From the IMG/VR virus record IMGVR_UViG_3300048930_000314, positions 1-29,325 of that record: a stretch of 29,325 bases of DNA, one strand, 5' to 3'. This document shows positions 11,049 to 19,200 of the stretch, piece by piece. Both the position numbers and the translations under genes were made by a program. Below the pieces are notes generated by a model that searched no databases, had not been told where the DNA came from, and worked only from the letters and a program-made list of their open reading frames with translations. Every line of letters begins with the position of its first letter. Positions within the stretch are counted from its first letter, which is position 1. This DNA comes from a virus.

Positions 11049-12456
11049 CGTCGTCTCGTCGTCAGGCTTGGAGGCGATCGAGTTCGCTCGTGATGCGTGC
11101 GGGATCGAGTTGGACCCGTGGCAGTCGTGGTTCGTCGATCAAGCGCTTTCGGAGCGCATCGACGCATCCGGCGAAGTGACTTGGGCCGCGTTCGAGGTCG
11201 CGCTGGTCGCTCCTCGCCAGAACGGCAAGAACTACATCCTCGAAACGATCCAACTGGCGTCGATGTATCTGTTCGGGGATATGACGCTGGTGCATTCGGC
11301 GCACAAGTTCGACACGTCGGTGGAGCATTTCAACCGGCTCCGGTGGCTGTTCGAGAACACGCCGGAGTTGTCGACGCTGCTTCTACCGGGCGATCGGTCG
11401 TTCGTGACGTCGAACGGCAAGGAGCACATTCGGCTCAACACCGGCCAGCGGGTGCTGTTCAAGGCCCGGTATCGCGGCTCGTCTCGTGGCTTCGTCGGTG
11501 ACAAGGTGTTCTTGGACGAGGCGTACGACCTGCATCCGTCGGCGATGGGCGCCACGATCCCGACGCTGTCGACCCGACCTGGCGCGCAGGTGTACTACAC
11601 ATCGTCGGCGCCGCACGCTTCGTCTCGAGTGCTTCACGCAGTCCGGGCGAGGGCGGTGACACCGGACGTTCGGGACCGGTTGTTGTTCGTCGAGTACGGC
11701 AACGACTCATCGGTGCTCGAGTTGGAAGTGTCCGATCCGGCGTTCATGGACGCGATCCGCTCAGCCAACCCGGCGGTCGCGGCGGGACGCATCACCGAGG
11801 ACTACATCGTTCAGGAGATCCGCACATTCTCCGGCGACCCTGAACTCGTCGAGGAGCATCAACGGGAACGTCTCGGTGTCCCGACGATGCCGCTTTCGGC
11901 TGACGACACGGTGATCCTGCCGAACTGGCCCGATCTCGCACTCGACGGCTCGACCATCGCCGAGTCCCAGCAGTGGGCGCTCGCGGTGGCACCGGATCGT
12001 GGCTGGGCGTCGCTCGGCAAGGCCGGTCGCACGTCGGAGGGCAAGCTCCACGTCGAGTGGATGGATCATCGCGTCGGCACCGGGTGGATCGTCGAGCGCG
12101 TGCTGTACTACTGGGGACTGAAGCCGATCCCGATCCGGATCCACAAGTCTGGTCCGGAGGCTGCGTTCATCGCACCGTTGCGTGAGCGCGGCGTCGAGGT
12201 GGTCGAGGTCTCCACCGCCGATGTCGCCCAGGCGACGGGGCAGCTGTTGGATGCTGCAGCGAACGGCCAGCTGGTGCATCTCGGTCAGCCGTCGCTCGAC
12301 AAGGCAGTGCGTGGCGCCGTGTTGTCGATGTCGTCTGATGGTGCGTCGGTGTTGTCGCAGCGCAAGTCGTCGGTGGAGATCACCCCGCTGCTGGCCGTGA
12401 CCGTGGCGCTCGGTGGCGTGCCGGAAACACCGACGCGACCGGTCTTCGCCGCCTGA
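10999..12456 (+). CDS. Terminase large subunit
   Basis: 485 residues from GTG 10999, overlapping the previous gene by 50 nt. The ATPase half has a Walker A of form A-P-R-Q-N-G-K-N at residues 71-78, a Walker B with V-F-L-D-E-A-Y at 170-176 (D173, E174), and a coupling motif in Y-Y-T-S-S-A-P. The C-terminal half holds the RNase H-like nuclease, where A-V-A-P-D-R-G-W is the likely first catalytic aspartate. The protein is the motor that cuts concatemers and drives DNA into the prohead through the portal encoded two genes downstream. Length is normal for actinophage HK97-type terminases. A later start cannot be excluded because of the overlap. Confidence 0.93.
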   Translation: MSLAVEVSPSLLHLPPDVVSSSGLEAIEFARDACGIELDPWQSWFVDQALSERIDASGEVTWAAFEVALVAPRQNGKNYILETIQLASMYLFGDMTLVHSAHKFDTSVEHFNRLRWLFENTPELSTLLLPGDRSFVTSNGKEHIRLNTGQRVLFKARYRGSSRGFVGDKVFLDEAYDLHPSAMGATIPTLSTRPGAQVYYTSSAPHASSRVLHAVRARAVTPDVRDRLLFVEYGNDSSVLELEVSDPAFMDAIRSANPAVAAGRITEDYIVQEIRTFSGDPELVEEHQRERLGVPTMPLSADDTVILPNWPDLALDGSTIAESQQWALAVAPDRGWASLGKAGRTSEGKLHVEWMDHRVGTGWIVERVLYYWGLKPIPIRIHKSGPEAAFIAPLRERGVEVVEVSTADVAQATGQLLDAAANGQLVHLGQPSLDKAVRGAVLSMSSDGASVLSQRKSSVEITPLLAVTVALGGVPETPTRPVFAA

Positions 12457-12476
12457 GAACACGAACGGAGGCGACC

Positions 12477-12620
12477 ATGCTGCGCAACTGGATCACGACG
12501 ATCACTGAGGTCACCGGACTCGCGCTGGTCAGCGCGGGCGCCTGGAATGCGTTCGGCGCCGGCGTTGGCATGATCGCCGCTGGGGTGTCCTTGATCGTGG
12601 TGTCGGTGGTGTCGGCGTGA
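12477..12620 (+). CDS. 47-residue membrane protein between terminase and portal
   Basis: Read directly from ATG 12477 (GGAGG at 12467-12471, 5 nt before the start) to TGA 12620, which overlaps the portal GTG (GTGA). The sequence is two hydrophobic segments: about residues 10-25 (V-T-G-L-A-L-V-S-A-G-A-W) and 27-47 (G-V-G-M-I-A-A-G-V-S-L-I-V-V-S-V-V-S-A), joined by a short glycine turn. The arrangement predicts a small two-pass inner-membrane hairpin. Its position between packaging genes is notable, but a role in packaging is not established; superinfection exclusion or a holin-like role are equally open. Confidence 0.65.
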   Translation: MLRNWITTITEVTGLALVSAGAWNAFGAGVGMIAAGVSLIVVSVVSA

Positions 12621-13747
12621 GTCTGCTCGTCAGGTCACGCCCCGCACCGGAGAAGCGGTACTCAGACCCGAACCGGGTGCCCAGTCCCGGCGAAGCCAGC
12701 GCCGGTGTCGGCTACGAGTACCGAACCCAGGACGCATTCAAGATCGCCGCCGTAGTCGCCTGCATCGGTCTGCGTGCAGGCGCGCTCGCTCAGATCCCGC
12801 TCAAGGCGTATCTGCGTGGAGAAACGCAGGCCCTGGCATCGCCGCAACCTGAACTACTCACGGCACCGTCGACGCAACGCGTCGTGGTCCCGTCGGTGTG
12901 GAAGACGCAACTGTCGATCTCTCGTGACGTGTGGGGCTACGCCGGCGGCCATATCCGTGGCGTGGACGCATCAGGACGCGTGTCCAAGGTCGACTGGAAG
13001 CTGCCCGGCACCGACATTGTCGGCGTCTACGACCCGGCGATCAGTGATCTGCGCTGGAGGATGCACGGCGCCCCGATCGACTCATCGCTGGTTTTCCACG
13101 TACCGTCGCGATGGGTGATGCCCGGCAACCCGCTCGGCGTCTCGCCGCTCGAACATTCCGGTCTCGTCGACCTGGCGAAGCGGGCGCAGGACTTCGGTCG
13201 CGACTGGTTCCGCAATGGGGCAGTTCCGTCGTCGATCCTGTACTCCGACACCGAGATCGACTCGGACGAGGCAGACAGCATCCTGGAGAAAATTCGCCAA
13301 CGCTGGAGGCGACGTCAACCGGCAGTGATCGGCTCGGGGTTCAAGTACGAAAAGGTGTCGGTCGCGGCGAACGAGTCGCAGTTCATCGAAACGATGCAAC
13401 GCGCTGCTGCGGACATCGCGATCTCGTTCAACCTCCCCCCGTCCAAGATTGCCGCTGCGGTCGCGTCGGGTGGCGACATCAAGTACCAGAACCTGGAGAT
13501 GTCGACCCAGCAGTACCTGATGGACTCGATCAACCCGGACCTGGTGCTGACCCAGGAGATCATCGGCTTGTACGTCAACCCGCGGACCTACCTGCGTTGG
13601 GCGACCGGGGCGTTCACTCGTTCCGACTTGAAGACCCGCTACGAGTCGTACGCGATCGGCAAGGCGGCCGGGTTCCTCGTCAACGACGAGATCCGCGAGT
13701 GGGAAGAACTCGGACCCATACCCGAAAGCGACGGAGGTGCCCCCTGA
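12617..13747 (+). CDS. Portal protein, HK97 family
   Basis: 376 residues from GTG 12617. Typical HK97-type portal features appear in order: the N-terminal V-A-A-V-V-A-C-I-G-L-R-A-G-A-L-A-Q-I-P-L-like segment near residue 45, a W-K-L-P middle region, G-N-P-L-G-V-S-P-L-E at 170-180, the R-N-G-A-V-P-S-S-I-L segment near 200, and F-N-L-P-P-S-K-I-A-A with Y-Q-N-L-E near the C-terminal clip. Twelve copies would form the DNA channel at one capsid vertex. It lies between terminase and protease as expected, and its stop shares a base with the next ATG (TGATG). Confidence 0.93.
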   Translation: MSLLVRSRPAPEKRYSDPNRVPSPGEASAGVGYEYRTQDAFKIAAVVACIGLRAGALAQIPLKAYLRGETQALASPQPELLTAPSTQRVVVPSVWKTQLSISRDVWGYAGGHIRGVDASGRVSKVDWKLPGTDIVGVYDPAISDLRWRMHGAPIDSSLVFHVPSRWVMPGNPLGVSPLEHSGLVDLAKRAQDFGRDWFRNGAVPSSILYSDTEIDSDEADSILEKIRQRWRRRQPAVIGSGFKYEKVSVAANESQFIETMQRAAADIAISFNLPPSKIAAAVASGGDIKYQNLEMSTQQYLMDSINPDLVLTQEIIGLYVNPRTYLRWATGAFTRSDLKTRYESYAIGKAAGFLVNDEIREWEELGPIPESDGGAP

Positions 13748-14691
13748 TGGCGAAGCAGCTTGAGCGTCGGTCGTTCCACGCCGACTGGCAGGTACGCGAC
13801 AACGGTGACGGCACAGTCGGCGTCCGCGGATACGCGGCCGTGTTCGATTCGCCTGCGCATGGCGAGGTGATCAAGCGCACCGCGTTCAACCGGACGCTGC
13901 AGCAGAAGGACAACGTCCGGCTGCTTCGTGACCACAACCCGTCGCTGTGCTTCGCGTCGACGCGCGCCGGGACAATGACGCTTGAGGTCGACGACCGAGG
14001 TCTCATCTTCGACGCACCATCGCTCGACATGGACTCGCCCGATGTGCGTTCGTTCGTGTCGGCGATCAACCGTGGCGACGTGTACCAGTGCTCGTTCGCC
14101 GGCTACTGGCGTGACGCCCCAAAGGTGGCCGGGCAGACCGAGGTCCGCGAGGTCGAACTCGTCGACGTGTCCGGGGTCACTTTCCCGTGGTATGACGACA
14201 CCGAGGTCGGTCTGACCGGTGACCGCTCCATCGATCGGGAGCTCGTGACCCGCTCCGCACCCGACGTCGACATCAGTGAGCAGCAGCGTGCACAGGCGCT
14301 CCGCAACCTGCGAGCAGCACCTCCGGGCAAGACGTCGTTCGGTGACGAGATGAACGATCTGTGGGACGCCATCGAGGACAAGGTCCGAAACGACACCGGC
14401 TCAGCTGACGTGTACGTATACCTCGTCGACTGGGGCACCGATTGGGCCGTCTATCGGATCTACAACTGGGACACCTACGAATACGGCCCGCACATGCAGT
14501 GCGCATGGTCGAAGAACACCGACGGCACCTACAACCTCGGTGAACCATTCGAGGTGGAACGGATCACCGAGTACCGGCCCCTCACCACCGAAGATCGCAC
14601 CGGAGCAGACCTCGACCTCGAGGACCGCTCCGACGAGACCCGACCGGCACCCATGTCGGTCGAAGCCGCCCGAGCTTTGCTCGGCCGCTGA
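13747..14691 (+). CDS. Prohead maturation protease, HK97 (U35) family, with extra C-terminal domain
   Basis: 314 residues from ATG 13747 (TGATG overlap). Residues 1-165 are the HK97-type prohead protease. They include G-Y-A-A-V-F-D-S at 29-36 and R-T-A-F at 44-47. The likely catalytic histidine is in R-D-H-N-P (H63) and the serine in Q-C-S-F-A-G (S116). It processes the N-terminal delta domain of the capsid protein. Residues of about 195-285 form a separate alpha/beta segment (L-W-D-A-I-E-D-K-V, V-Y-V-Y-L-V-D-W, V-Y-R-I-Y-N-W, L-G-E-P-F-E-V-E). Similar C-terminal segments occur in other actinophage proteases and may act as scaffold. Protease identity is confident. Confidence 0.9.
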   Translation: MAKQLERRSFHADWQVRDNGDGTVGVRGYAAVFDSPAHGEVIKRTAFNRTLQQKDNVRLLRDHNPSLCFASTRAGTMTLEVDDRGLIFDAPSLDMDSPDVRSFVSAINRGDVYQCSFAGYWRDAPKVAGQTEVREVELVDVSGVTFPWYDDTEVGLTGDRSIDRELVTRSAPDVDISEQQRAQALRNLRAAPPGKTSFGDEMNDLWDAIEDKVRNDTGSADVYVYLVDWGTDWAVYRIYNWDTYEYGPHMQCAWSKNTDGTYNLGEPFEVERITEYRPLTTEDRTGADLDLEDRSDETRPAPMSVEAARALLGR

Positions 14692-14780
14692 CGAACCCGG
14701 AGCCGGACCCGGAGCGCCATCGTGCGCCACCACGCCGAGCCACCACGTCGTCCCCTCCCCAAACGCAATCGACATCTCCG

Positions 14781-14787
14781 AAGGAGG
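14781..14787 (+). promoter_or_regulatory. Near-perfect ribosome binding site of the capsid gene
   Basis: AAGGAGG, fully complementary to the 16S rRNA anti-Shine-Dalgarno core, lies 5 nt before ATG 14793. Most other genes here use coupled overlaps with weaker sites, so this fits high, independent translation of the most abundant structural protein. Confidence 0.8.
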
Positions 14788-14792
14788 AGACA

Positions 14793-16268
14793 ATGTTCCC
14801 CAACTCCAACGCGCCCACCCGCGCCGTCATCGACGGTCGCGACTCGTGGGTGTTCCCCAACGGCCGGGTCCTCCCGGTCATCTCCGGCGGTGACGAAACC
14901 GCCACCGCTGAGGTCCGCACGCTCGCCGATCTCCAGCTCGCCGCACGCGCCGAGCTCGAAGACGGCATCGTCGCTCGCGCCACCGAGGTGATCGCGCTCG
15001 CCGAAACCGAGCAGCGCGTCCTCACCGACGAGGAAGCACAGATCGTCCGCGACGCCGCCACGGCGACCCGCGAACTCGATCAGACCATCGAGGCCCAGAT
15101 CCAGATCCAGCGCGGCAACGACCTCGTCGCCTACGAACGGCCCGCACAGCGCGCCGTCGGTGGCGCGATCGTCCGCTCGGAGCCGATGACGTACAGCCGC
15201 GAGGCGTCGCACTCGTACTTCCGGGACCTCGCGCTGCAGTCGCTGGCACGCAACGGCCACCGGTCGGACAAGTACCAACCGTCGGTCGACGAGCGCCTCG
15301 AGCGTCACGGTCGCGAGATCGCCGTCGAGACCCGCGCCGGCACCACCACCGACGGCGCCGGCGGCGAGTTCGTCCCGCCGCTGTGGCTGCTGTCGGAGTA
15401 CGTCCCGATCTTCAGGTCGGGTCGCGCAACCGCGGACCTCGCCCGGTCGCTCCCGCTGCCGTCGGGCACCGACTCGGTGAACATCCCGACCATCACGACC
15501 GGAACGCTCACCGCGGTGCAGGCGACGGAGAACTCCGCGGCCACGACCCGTGACCTGGCGACCGGCTCGACCACGGCCGAGGTGACCACCGTCGCCGGCT
15601 ACTACGACGCCTCGGTGCAGCTCGTCGAGCAGTCGGCTCTCGCCGGTGGCTTCGATGCGCTGGTGTACGGCGACCTCGTCGCCGACCGCAACCGGGCCAC
15701 CGACGTGCTCGTTCTCTCCGGGACCGGAGCGAACAACCAGCCCGTCGGCGTGCTCACCGCCGCGTTCACGACCGTCACGGTCGCGACGGCCGCAGCGACG
15801 GCGCTGTACGCCGGTATCGCCGACGGCATGAACCGGGTTGCCACGAACCGGTTCGACATGCCGCAGGTGATAATCATGCACCCACGCCGCTGGTTCTGGC
15901 TGGTGTCGCGCTTCGATTCCCAGGGTCGCCCCCTGGTCACCCCCGACGCCGGCGCAGGTCAGAACCTGATCGCGGCGATGGGGATGCCCGAGGCCCAGGG
16001 TGTCGTCGGCACGATGCTCGGTCTGCCGGTCGTCATCGACGCCAACGTGCCCACCACCACGTCGACGCACTTCGACGACGTCATCGTGTGGCGTCCGAGC
16101 GACGCCATCCTGATGGAAGGCGCACCGCGGCTCGAGGCGTTCCGCGATGTGCTGTCGGCGACGCTCGGCGTCCGCTTCCGGCTGTACAACTACGCCGCGT
16201 TCACGACCCGCACGTCGCTCTCCGCGGCGAAGCTCACCGGCGCCGGGCTCACCGGCCCGACCTTCTGA
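14793..16268 (+). CDS. Major capsid protein, HK97 fold
   Basis: 491 residues from ATG 14793. The first 150 or so residues are charged and helical (L-Q-L-A-A-R-A-E-L-E-D, E-Q-R-V-L-T-D-E-E) and match the scaffold-like delta domain removed by the protease. The shell domain begins near the T-R-A-G-T-T-T-D-G-A-G-G-E-F-V-P region. It continues through E-N-S-A-A-T (E-loop/P-domain), the A-L-V-Y-G-D-L helix, G-T-G-A-N-N-Q-P-V-G and the M-H-P-R-R-W-F-W-L segment typical of phage capsid proteins. The end, R-F-R-L-Y-N-Y-A-A-F, is also characteristic. No cross-linking Lys/Asn pair can be assigned by eye. It is followed by strong hairpins, which may limit read-through. Confidence 0.93.
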   Translation: MFPNSNAPTRAVIDGRDSWVFPNGRVLPVISGGDETATAEVRTLADLQLAARAELEDGIVARATEVIALAETEQRVLTDEEAQIVRDAATATRELDQTIEAQIQIQRGNDLVAYERPAQRAVGGAIVRSEPMTYSREASHSYFRDLALQSLARNGHRSDKYQPSVDERLERHGREIAVETRAGTTTDGAGGEFVPPLWLLSEYVPIFRSGRATADLARSLPLPSGTDSVNIPTITTGTLTAVQATENSAATTRDLATGSTTAEVTTVAGYYDASVQLVEQSALAGGFDALVYGDLVADRNRATDVLVLSGTGANNQPVGVLTAAFTTVTVATAAATALYAGIADGMNRVATNRFDMPQVIIMHPRRWFWLVSRFDSQGRPLVTPDAGAGQNLIAAMGMPEAQGVVGTMLGLPVVIDANVPTTTSTHFDDVIVWRPSDAILMEGAPRLEAFRDVLSATLGVRFRLYNYAAFTTRTSLSAAKLTGAGLTGPTF

Positions 16269-16283
16269 GCCGGGTCACCCTTC

Positions 16284-16357
16284 GACCGACCTGCGCTCGG
16301 TCTCACTGATCCCGAGACGCCGGCGCCTGACGCGCAGGAATGGCGTCGGCGTCTCGG
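16284..16357 (+). terminator. Two hairpins after the capsid gene, possible attenuator
   Basis: Hairpin one pairs GACCGA (16284-16289) with TCGGTC (16297-16302) across a 7-nt loop. Hairpin two pairs 16312-16327 with 16342-16357, a 16-bp stem with a single G-U pair and a 14-nt loop. No T-run follows, so a canonical intrinsic terminator is not shown. Partial termination, mRNA 3'-end protection of capsid transcripts, or both would fit this position between a highly expressed gene and the low-need sugar cassette. Confidence 0.6.
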
Positions 16358-16380
16358 TTCCTGCGCCCCTTGGAGGACCA

Positions 16381-17265
16381 ATGCCCGAACAAGAAGACGT
16401 ACTGCGCCCGTTGATGGTCGTCGAGCAAGACCTGCCCGACGGCCCCGAACCAGGGACCGTGATGGTCGGATACCTGTCCGGCTCGAATGTGTCGAACCTG
16501 TTTCTGCACTCGATGTTGTCGCTGTCCCGGTTTGACGCCGACCAGGGATTCAACCGGCTGCAGCATCCGAACTGGTGGTTCAATCAGCGGTCCGGCGTCA
16601 ACGTGTCGAAATCTCGTAACGATCTGGTGCGCCAGTTCCTCGCTCAGCGCGACCCGGCACCCGAGTGGCTGCTGATGACCGACGCGGACATGTCGTTCAG
16701 CCCTGGCGCTCTCGAGTCGCTACTGGCTGCCACGGTGGTGCCCGAAGCGGACATCGAGGCGAACGGCGACTCGGTACGGCGCATCGTCGGCGGGTTGTGC
16801 CTGGCGTTCGGTATCGACCCGGAGTGCCAGTTCACGACACTGCCGTCGCAGAACGCCGTCATGTCGACCGCGTTCGATCCGGGCCCGGAGCTGCCTGGAG
16901 TCGGGATCCTGCCGTTCCGTGTCCTGAAGAAGTCCGAGGTCCCGAAGAACACGCTGCGCGAGGTGTACGGCACCGGCGCCGCGTTTCTGCTGGTGCACCG
17001 TCAGGTGCTGATCGACATCGCCTACATGACGAACTCGCGTTACGGCTGGTTCCGTGAGATCATCGTCCCCGACGAACGCCCCGACGTCGACATGCTCGAC
17101 GCGAACGACTACTGGGTGTCCGAAGATCTGTTCTTCTGTCTCCAGTCGAGAGCCGCCGGGCATCGCATCTTCGTGCACACCGGCGTCGAGGTGCAGCACA
17201 CCAAGTCGATCCGGCTCACGGAGAAGCTGTGGCGCCAGTACTCGCGGGTTCCGGAGTCGGCATGA
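16381..17265 (+). CDS. Glycosyltransferase, GT-A-like
   Basis: 294 residues from ATG 16381, with GGAGG 5 nt upstream. The frame extends upstream to 16147 but only through the capsid gene and hairpins. The fold is GT-A-like: W-L-L-M-T-D-A-D-M-S-F holds the metal-binding D-x-D at 101-103. Farther on are G-T-G-A-A-F-L-L-V-H near residue 200, W-V-S-E-D-L-F-F-C as the acceptor/catalytic acid region, and V-H-T-G-V-E-V-Q-H-T as the distal histidine. It would transfer a sugar from a nucleotide donor to a phage or host acceptor. Location directly behind the capsid gene, with an epimerase in the same operon, argues for virion glycosylation. The sugar and acceptor are unknown. Confidence 0.82.
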   Translation: MPEQEDVLRPLMVVEQDLPDGPEPGTVMVGYLSGSNVSNLFLHSMLSLSRFDADQGFNRLQHPNWWFNQRSGVNVSKSRNDLVRQFLAQRDPAPEWLLMTDADMSFSPGALESLLAATVVPEADIEANGDSVRRIVGGLCLAFGIDPECQFTTLPSQNAVMSTAFDPGPELPGVGILPFRVLKKSEVPKNTLREVYGTGAAFLLVHRQVLIDIAYMTNSRYGWFREIIVPDERPDVDMLDANDYWVSEDLFFCLQSRAAGHRIFVHTGVEVQHTKSIRLTEKLWRQYSRVPESA

Positions 17266-17927
17266 TCGACATCATCATCCCCACGATCGGTCGCCCTGAT
17301 CGCCTGGCCGCGCTGGTCGACAACATCGACACCGTCACCGCCACCGATCACTCGATCACGTTCGTGACCGAGGCGTTCGACACCGCGACGATCGAGACGG
17401 TCACCGCCCTCGGTCTCACCCCAGTGATAAACGACCGGACCGAGAACTACGCCGGAGCCGTGAACACCGCCTACGAGCAGTCCGACGCCGACTACCTGTT
17501 CGCCGGCGCCGACGACCTGATCTTCCACCCAGGGTGGGATCAGGCGTGCCTGGCGGGGTTCGACGGGTGGTTCGGCGTGGTCGGCACGAATGATCTGCTG
17601 AACCCGTACGTGCTCGCCGGTTCTCACTCGACGCATCATCTCGTCGCCCGCTGGTATCTCGACGACGTCGGCGGTGTGGTTGATCTCGGCCCCGGCTCGT
17701 TCCTGCCCGAGTGCTACGACCACAACTTCACGGACACCGAGTTCATCGGCACGGCGAAGATGCGGGCGCGGTTTCGTCCGTGCCTCGACGCAGTCGTTGA
17801 GCATCTGCACGTCACGACCGGTCGGGCTCCGGCGGACGCCACCCACGAGCGCTCGGTGCGTGCGTTCGCCGAGGACGCCGCAATGTACGACGACCGCCGC
17901 GAACTGTGGTTCGGGATCACACGATGA
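17262..17927 (+). CDS. Second glycosyltransferase, family 2-like
   Basis: 221 residues from ATG 17262 (ATGA overlap). The start I-D-I-I-I-P-T-I-G-R-P-D-R-L is the classic N-terminus of family 2 glycosyltransferases. F-A-G-A-D-D-L-I-F around residue 84 supplies the acidic metal-binding pair. D-T-E-F-I-G-T-A-K-M-R and V-E-H-L-H near the end correspond to the acceptor side. It is shorter than most family 2 enzymes but has no break. With the preceding enzyme it could build a disaccharide or modify two different sites. It forms a coupled three-gene unit with the epimerase that follows. Confidence 0.8.
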   Translation: MIDIIIPTIGRPDRLAALVDNIDTVTATDHSITFVTEAFDTATIETVTALGLTPVINDRTENYAGAVNTAYEQSDADYLFAGADDLIFHPGWDQACLAGFDGWFGVVGTNDLLNPYVLAGSHSTHHLVARWYLDDVGGVVDLGPGSFLPECYDHNFTDTEFIGTAKMRARFRPCLDAVVEHLHVTTGRAPADATHERSVRAFAEDAAMYDDRRELWFGITR

Positions 17928-18928
17928 CGAACTATCACCTCGTCGACCAGAACATCACCTCCCACGCCAAAGCCAATCGGCTGGCTGAACCGGTGGTCGT
18001 GCTCGGTGGCGGCGGCTTCATCGGCTCCCGCCTCGTGGAACGCCTCGTGCGCGACGGCTACAGGACCGTCGCCGTCGACATCGCATGGCCCGCAGAGCGC
18101 GACGGCTACCTCGAGGGCGCTGACCGGTGGACGCTCGATCTCACCGACGTCACAGCAGCGTCTAGCGCGGTGCATGGGGCGGGAACGGTGTTCCATCTCG
18201 CCGCCGACATGGGCGGTGTCGGCTGGTTTCACTCCGACCGGGACTGGCAGTCGTCACTCACCAACGGCCGCATCACCACCAACGTCCTCGAGCAGGCGAC
18301 CCGCCACGAGGTGCAACGGCTCGTGTACGCATCATCGGCGTGCGCAGCAGCGACCGAACCACAGAGCAATCCGTCGACCCCGTACCAGATCACCGAGGAC
18401 GACCTGACGTGGGGGACACCTGACGCCCTATATGGAGCCGACAAGCGCCACGGCGCCTGGCTCTGCTCTCACGCCCCGTTCGACGCCCGTGTCGGCGTGT
18501 TCCACACGATCTACGGACCAGGCCAGGAACACGCCGGACCACGAATGAAGTTCCCGACCGCCGTCGCCACCAAGGCTCTCGCATCACGGGAGTCCGGACG
18601 TCTCGAACTGTGGGGCGACGGCACACAGATGCGCAGCTACCTTTTCATCGACGACGCGATCGACCGCATCATGCAACTAGCCACGGCATCGGAGAGCCCG
18701 GGGCCGGTGAACATCGGTGCCGAAGGTGCGATCTCGTGCCAGGACATTGCCCAGATGTGTCTGCTGATCGTCGGATCGAACGCCGACATCGTGCACGTCG
18801 ACGGCCCGACCGGGGTCGCTGCACGCGACGCAGACCTCACGAAGTGGCGAGCGATCTTCGGGCCACCCCACCAGACGTCCTATTGGGACGGGTTCTCCGA
18901 ACTGATCTCGTGGCTGGAGGCGCTGTGA
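17924..18928 (+). CDS. GDP-mannose 3,5-epimerase-like extended SDR
   Basis: 334 residues from ATG 17924 (ATGA overlap); GTG 17906 would add six residues. The NAD-binding G-x-x-G-x-x-G is at 28-34 within V-L-G-G-G-G-F-I-G. The catalytic set of GDP-mannose 3,5-epimerase is recognisable: S-S-A-C with C140, Y-G-A-D-K with Y170/K174, and a lysine in R-M-K-F-P (K209). These are spaced much like C145, Y174, K178 and K217 of the plant enzyme. M-G-G-V-G-W, L-W-G-D-G-T-Q-M-R-S and P-V-N-I-G also match. Such enzymes convert GDP-D-mannose to GDP-L-galactose or GDP-L-gulose. This one probably supplies the two glycosyltransferases. Other epimerase/dehydratase activities are possible. Confidence 0.8.
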   Translation: MTNYHLVDQNITSHAKANRLAEPVVVLGGGGFIGSRLVERLVRDGYRTVAVDIAWPAERDGYLEGADRWTLDLTDVTAASSAVHGAGTVFHLAADMGGVGWFHSDRDWQSSLTNGRITTNVLEQATRHEVQRLVYASSACAAATEPQSNPSTPYQITEDDLTWGTPDALYGADKRHGAWLCSHAPFDARVGVFHTIYGPGQEHAGPRMKFPTAVATKALASRESGRLELWGDGTQMRSYLFIDDAIDRIMQLATASESPGPVNIGAEGAISCQDIAQMCLLIVGSNADIVHVDGPTGVAARDADLTKWRAIFGPPHQTSYWDGFSELISWLEAL

Positions 18929-19044
18929 CCGCCAAGCCGGACACCCCGCCACAAGGGCACGACGACCGTCGCGAACGCCCGCAGAAGGCAACCAGGACCG
19001 AAGGCATCAAGCGTGCTGTCCTCCCGCCACCCGACGAACGCTGA
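18925..19044 (+). CDS. 39-residue basic protein
   Basis: Read directly from GTG 18925 (GTGA overlap with the epimerase) to TGA 19044. It is hydrophilic, rich in Lys, Arg, Pro and Asp (R-R-E-R-P-Q-K-A-T-R-T-E-G-I-K-R), with no visible fold. Small basic ORFs of this sort often occur between capsid and connector genes, but no family is recognised. It may be an expressed peptide or only a coupling ORF. Confidence 0.5.
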   Translation: MTAKPDTPPQGHDDRRERPQKATRTEGIKRAVLPPPDER

Positions 19045-19066
19045 CAGAAACGAGGGGTGAAACGCC

Positions 19067-19198
19067 ATGCTGCTGTCGACGGTCGCTGACCAACAGATCC
19101 TCGCCGGCACCGCGGCCACGCTGTCGTGGCAGCCGGTCGACTCCGACGGTGAACCGGCCGATCCGGGCACGGTGACTCGCACATCTGAGAGGCGGTGA
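19067..19198 (+). CDS. 43-residue ORF, possibly a truncated structural-protein domain
   Basis: ATG 19067 to TGA 19198. The text A-T-L-S-W-Q-P-V-D-S-D-G-E-P-A-D-P-G-T-V looks like the first two strands of the Ig-like beta sandwich found in many phage structural proteins; the gene at 26311 starts with a comparable T-I-V-R-G-A-D-M-A-F-Q-L-T-V-T pattern. The domain stops abruptly in T-R-T-S-E-R-R, so it looks like a remnant of a longer gene. Its end carries GAGAGG, which acts as the ribosome site for the connector gene three nt downstream. Alternatively it is a genuine small decoration protein. Confidence 0.5.
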   Translation: MLLSTVADQQILAGTAATLSWQPVDSDGEPADPGTVTRTSERR

Positions 19199-19200
19199 CC

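Noticed and set aside
13111-13746. N-terminal extension of the protease frame into the portal gene
   Set aside because: The portal frame is clearly coding there, and the TGATG junction gives a natural start at 13747.
14529-16070. Long reverse-strand ORF opposite the capsid gene
   Set aside because: It is the antisense shadow of a GC-rich coding frame, with arginine- and glycine-rich text and no recognisable domain.
16147-16380. Longer start for the first glycosyltransferase
   Set aside because: The extension overlaps capsid coding and the hairpins; ATG 16381 has a good ribosome site.
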